Source: Epiperipatus broadwayi (Eukaryota > Onychophora > Udeonychophora > Euonychophora > Peripatidae). From it: DNA of 64,000 bases. The stretch lies in the NCBI GenBank assembly GCA_028023455.1, contig JAQFVV010000022.1, positions 11,243,100-11,307,099 of the forward strand, read 5' to 3'. Below the pieces are notes generated by a model. That model did no database searches. It was not told the origin of the DNA and worked only from the letters and a program-made list of their open reading frames with translations. The position numbers and the translations under genes were made by a program. This document shows positions 1 to 64,000 of this stretch, in pieces; within the stretch, counting starts at the first letter, position 1; each line of letters opens with the position of its first letter.

Positions 1-117
1 GAGTTATCAGATGAAAGTAAGAAATTAGGACTAAAGTAAATGTTAAAAAGACTAGAGTAATGTTCGATGGATTTTATCAGAAGATGAAAATAAAGATTAT
101 GATGAGTTAGAAGTTAA

Positions 118-1035
118 CAACTACAAATACCGCGGTCAGATTATTACTACAGATGGAAACATAATGGATGAAATTAATCATACAATTAAATTTGGTTAAG
201 TGCTTTTGGTAGAAATAACTTAATACTAAAAGGAAATATGTCTATGTCCTTGAAAAGGAAGACTTTTAATAAATGTGTTTTGTCAGTTCTTATTTATGGC
301 TCTGAGACTAGGACACTTAATAAAAGAGCAATATAGAAACTTCAGATCATTCAAAGAAGTATAGAGTGATGCATGTTAGGAGTAACAAGAAGATATCAAA
401 AATGATATATATATGGGTGAGAGAACAAACAGGTGTTACTGATGTCATTGAAAATTGATGTCAGTAACACCTGTTTGTTCTCTCACCCATATATATCATT
501 TTGATCTCTTCTTGTTACTCCTAACATGTATCTCTCTATACTTCTTTGAGTGATCTGAAGTTTCTATAATGCTCTTTTATTAAGTGTCCTAGTCTCAGAT
601 CCATAAATAAGAACTGACAAAACACATTTATTAAAAATCTTCCTTTTCAAAGACATAGACATATTTCCTTTTAGTATTAAGTTATTTCTACCAAAAGCAC
701 TTAAACAAATTTAATTGTATGATTAATTTCATCCATTATGTTTCCATCTGTAGTAATAATCTGACTGAGATATTTGTAGTTGTGGAGTTGGGCTGGACAT
801 ATTTCTAGAAGAGGTGATAATAGATGGACAATTGGAATCTTAAACTGGATTCTAAGAGATTGTAAAAGACTCAGAAAGAGACCACATATGAGATGGATAG
901 ATGAAATAAAAAAGTATTCAGGCATGATGTGGAGAAGAGGAGCTAGAGATCAGAGAAGATGGATTGAACTTGGAGAGACTTTAATTCTGCAGTGGATTGA
1001 TAATGGTTGACAATGATGTTGATGATGACTTAATT
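118..1035 (+). mobile_element. RTE-type LINE 3' end, rearranged with an internal inverted duplication
   Basis: The piece encodes broken fragments of the C-terminal part of an RTE-clade reverse transcriptase. Positions 118-442 carry the KYxGQIITTDGNIMDEINH segment on the + strand. Positions 461-782 are the same 325 bp in reverse complement. From about 783 the + strand resumes with WSWAGHISRR...GETLILQWIDNG and a stop at about 1008. A short TGATG-rich tail follows, as is usual for RTE elements. Comparison with the copy at 57440 shows that the inverted block replaces a few codons between DVIEN and WSWAGH. Dead copy. Confidence 0.8.
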
Positions 1036-1983
1036 CAATTTCAATATATATATATCATATTAGATGATGATATTTTAATATTTTACATTTGATTGTTATC
1101 TATATTCATACATATGATCCTTTAGAGTATCATATTTTTTCAATTAAGTGTTATAATGTGGATTTAAATGATCTCCAGCTGAATATTGGAAGACATTATG
1201 GATTAAATATTGTACATGCAAATATCTGATTGCTAAAACATTCAAAGAAAATCTGATTACTAATAATTAAAACTTATAGGTTATTGTTTCAGAGTGAAGG
1301 TCCAAGTATTTTGGTTCACTTGAGAAATAGAATTTTATGTGGTAAAGAAAATCAATTGTTTGAGAAATTTTATACCAAGTAATAAGCTTAAGATTTATAG
1401 CAAGCTTTAAGAAAATGGTCACAAATCTGAAAGATTTGATAGGGTACAAATTTTTACCAGGCACATTAAACAATTTATTACGTATATATTTTTTACAGAG
1501 TTATGTTTTTTGTTTCATTGGGTATTTGCTATAAAGTGGATATAAATGATCTTTTTTGTTATGAGGTATAAATATTGAAGCACTACTGATTAAATACTTT
1601 ATATGATTGATTAAACAGTCAAGTTTGAAAATGAAATTGGTTGTAATAAGATATATAAGTAAAAATGTCTAATTATTATTTCTGTCTGGATGCTCAAATG
1701 TTTTAAGTTATTAGGGCACCCTGATAAAAGCCAGTTTTTGTGAAATGCATGTATAGTCAGAGAGATTTGTTTAAGAAATTTTACAATGAGCTTGTTCCAA
1801 ACTTGAAACATTTGTCTGGTAAAAGGACATAGATATGTATGATTTAGAAATAATACCACTTTTTGTAGTTTGTGTCATATTAAGTACTAAAACATGTGAT
1901 AGTAATGACTGAAGCATAAACATTGCTATTAACATCTCATAAAATATTGTGATAGAGAATTTTTGGCAATAATCTGTTTACAG
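1036..1983. other. Unassigned AT-rich intron sequence upstream of exon A
   Basis: I see no coding exon of the receptor, no RNA gene and no recognisable repeat here. Short reading frames on both strands lack any family signature. Confidence 0.6.
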
Positions 1984-63378
<61,395 letters not shown>

Positions 63379-64000
63379 AGCTCTTACAAAATATCATTCC
63401 AACAATATTTCTGTTAGTAAAGTGTATTGAGCGCACAAATAAAAGGTTTATTAAAACATTAACAATAAGTAAATGCATTTTATCACATTGATAAATAATT
63501 AAATATGATGATAATGATGGTAATAATAATATTCAGTATATTTAATTGTATAAAATAGCCATTAAATATAAGCTAACAAATAATGAAATTCACCAATATT
63601 CATTAATATTCTATTTAAAACATATCTATGCACACTTTTATATTATTAAATAGATTTTTATTACTATTATTATATTACATTTTTTTGTATAGTTTACTTA
63701 TTTTATAAATATAATTAATATTGTATATTTTGTAATTTCAAAAATACTTAGTTATAAGACATATTTTGCATTTAAATGCATTATTAATTCAATCTTTAAA
63801 CAAATATCTACATTATTCATAAACAAAAATTAAACTAATTATTTCAAATTAGTGCCAATTTTCTTTTAAGGATAACAATTATCCAGGAAATTTTCATTCC
63901 AACACTTACAATCTTAATTTTTTTTAGGTGTTTGAGGAAATTAATACTTGAAAGACCATAATAAAGTGACTTGTAAATTAATCCTTTTCTGGATTTTTAA
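63379..64000. other. Intron sequence to window end
   Basis: AT-rich. A TTTTTTTTAGGTGTTTGAGG string at about 63918 looks like an acceptor, but the frame after it stops quickly and does not match the receptor. Confidence 0.5.

Noticed and set aside
1611-1859. 82-residue - strand open frame
   Set aside because: No domain, repeat or conserved motif; composition is consistent with chance in AT-rich DNA.
63918-63952. Next exon of the receptor after an acceptor-like TTTTTTTTAG
   Set aside because: The following frame reaches a stop quickly and does not resemble the expected kinase-homology sequence.

Overview
The window is a stretch of a very AT-rich invertebrate (metazoan) genome. It has short exons separated by introns of up to about 21 kb, GT..AG splice sites, long simple repeats and a dense load of retroelements. 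Nothing in the sequence fixes the phylum.

One host gene runs the whole length on the + strand. Nine consecutive exons, from 1984 to 59233, join in frame into about 321 codons of a receptor guanylate cyclase of the natriuretic-peptide-receptor type. They cover the end of the extracellular ligand-binding domain, the juxtamembrane cysteine pair, the single transmembrane helix, and the N-lobe of the kinase-homology domain. The 5' exons, the rest of the kinase-homology domain and the cyclase domain lie outside the window. Everything else sits in introns.

Layout. 0-1 kb: RTE-type LINE tail with an inverted duplication. 7.1-8.5 kb: TATC/CATC microsatellites. 10.6-13.9 kb: possible small DNA element, a 162-bp tandem triplet, a piggyBac fragment and a foldback. 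16.5-24.9 kb: palindromic ribozyme-bearing elements of three families, plus a tRNA-like retroposon and exons 3-5. 24.2-35.8 kb: two diverged copies of one roughly 2-kb repeat carrying different insertions, around LTR-retrotransposon remnants and more ribozyme elements. 40.7 kb: GIY-YIG remnant of a Penelope-like element. 41.2 kb: a near-perfect 161-bp palindrome. 45-49 kb: exons 6-7 and further ribozyme elements. 49.1-50 kb: LINE endonuclease relic. 52.1-55.7 kb: nearly complete Penelope-like element. 56.1-58 kb: ribozyme elements, an RTE tail, then exons 8-9. 62.2-63.4 kb: a 1.18-kb (TATC)n tract.

The main discovery candidate is a set of non-autonomous retroelements that carry type I hammerhead ribozyme motifs. 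Three families with different sequences (here HH-1, HH-2, HH-3) each have a CUGANGA core, a stem-II hairpin, a GAAA-like core segment, a very short stem III with a two-base loop, and a complementary stem I. Most copies are flanked by 9-18 bp target-site duplications and contain head-to-head inverted copies. HH-1 also shows a monomer of about 455 bp in tandem and as a complete circularly permuted inverted copy. That pattern fits reverse transcription of circular or multimeric ribozyme-processed RNA with strand switching. Hammerhead motifs are known in Penelope-like elements and retrozymes. A Penelope-like element with RT and GIY-YIG is present here and is a plausible source of the enzyme, but that link is inference.
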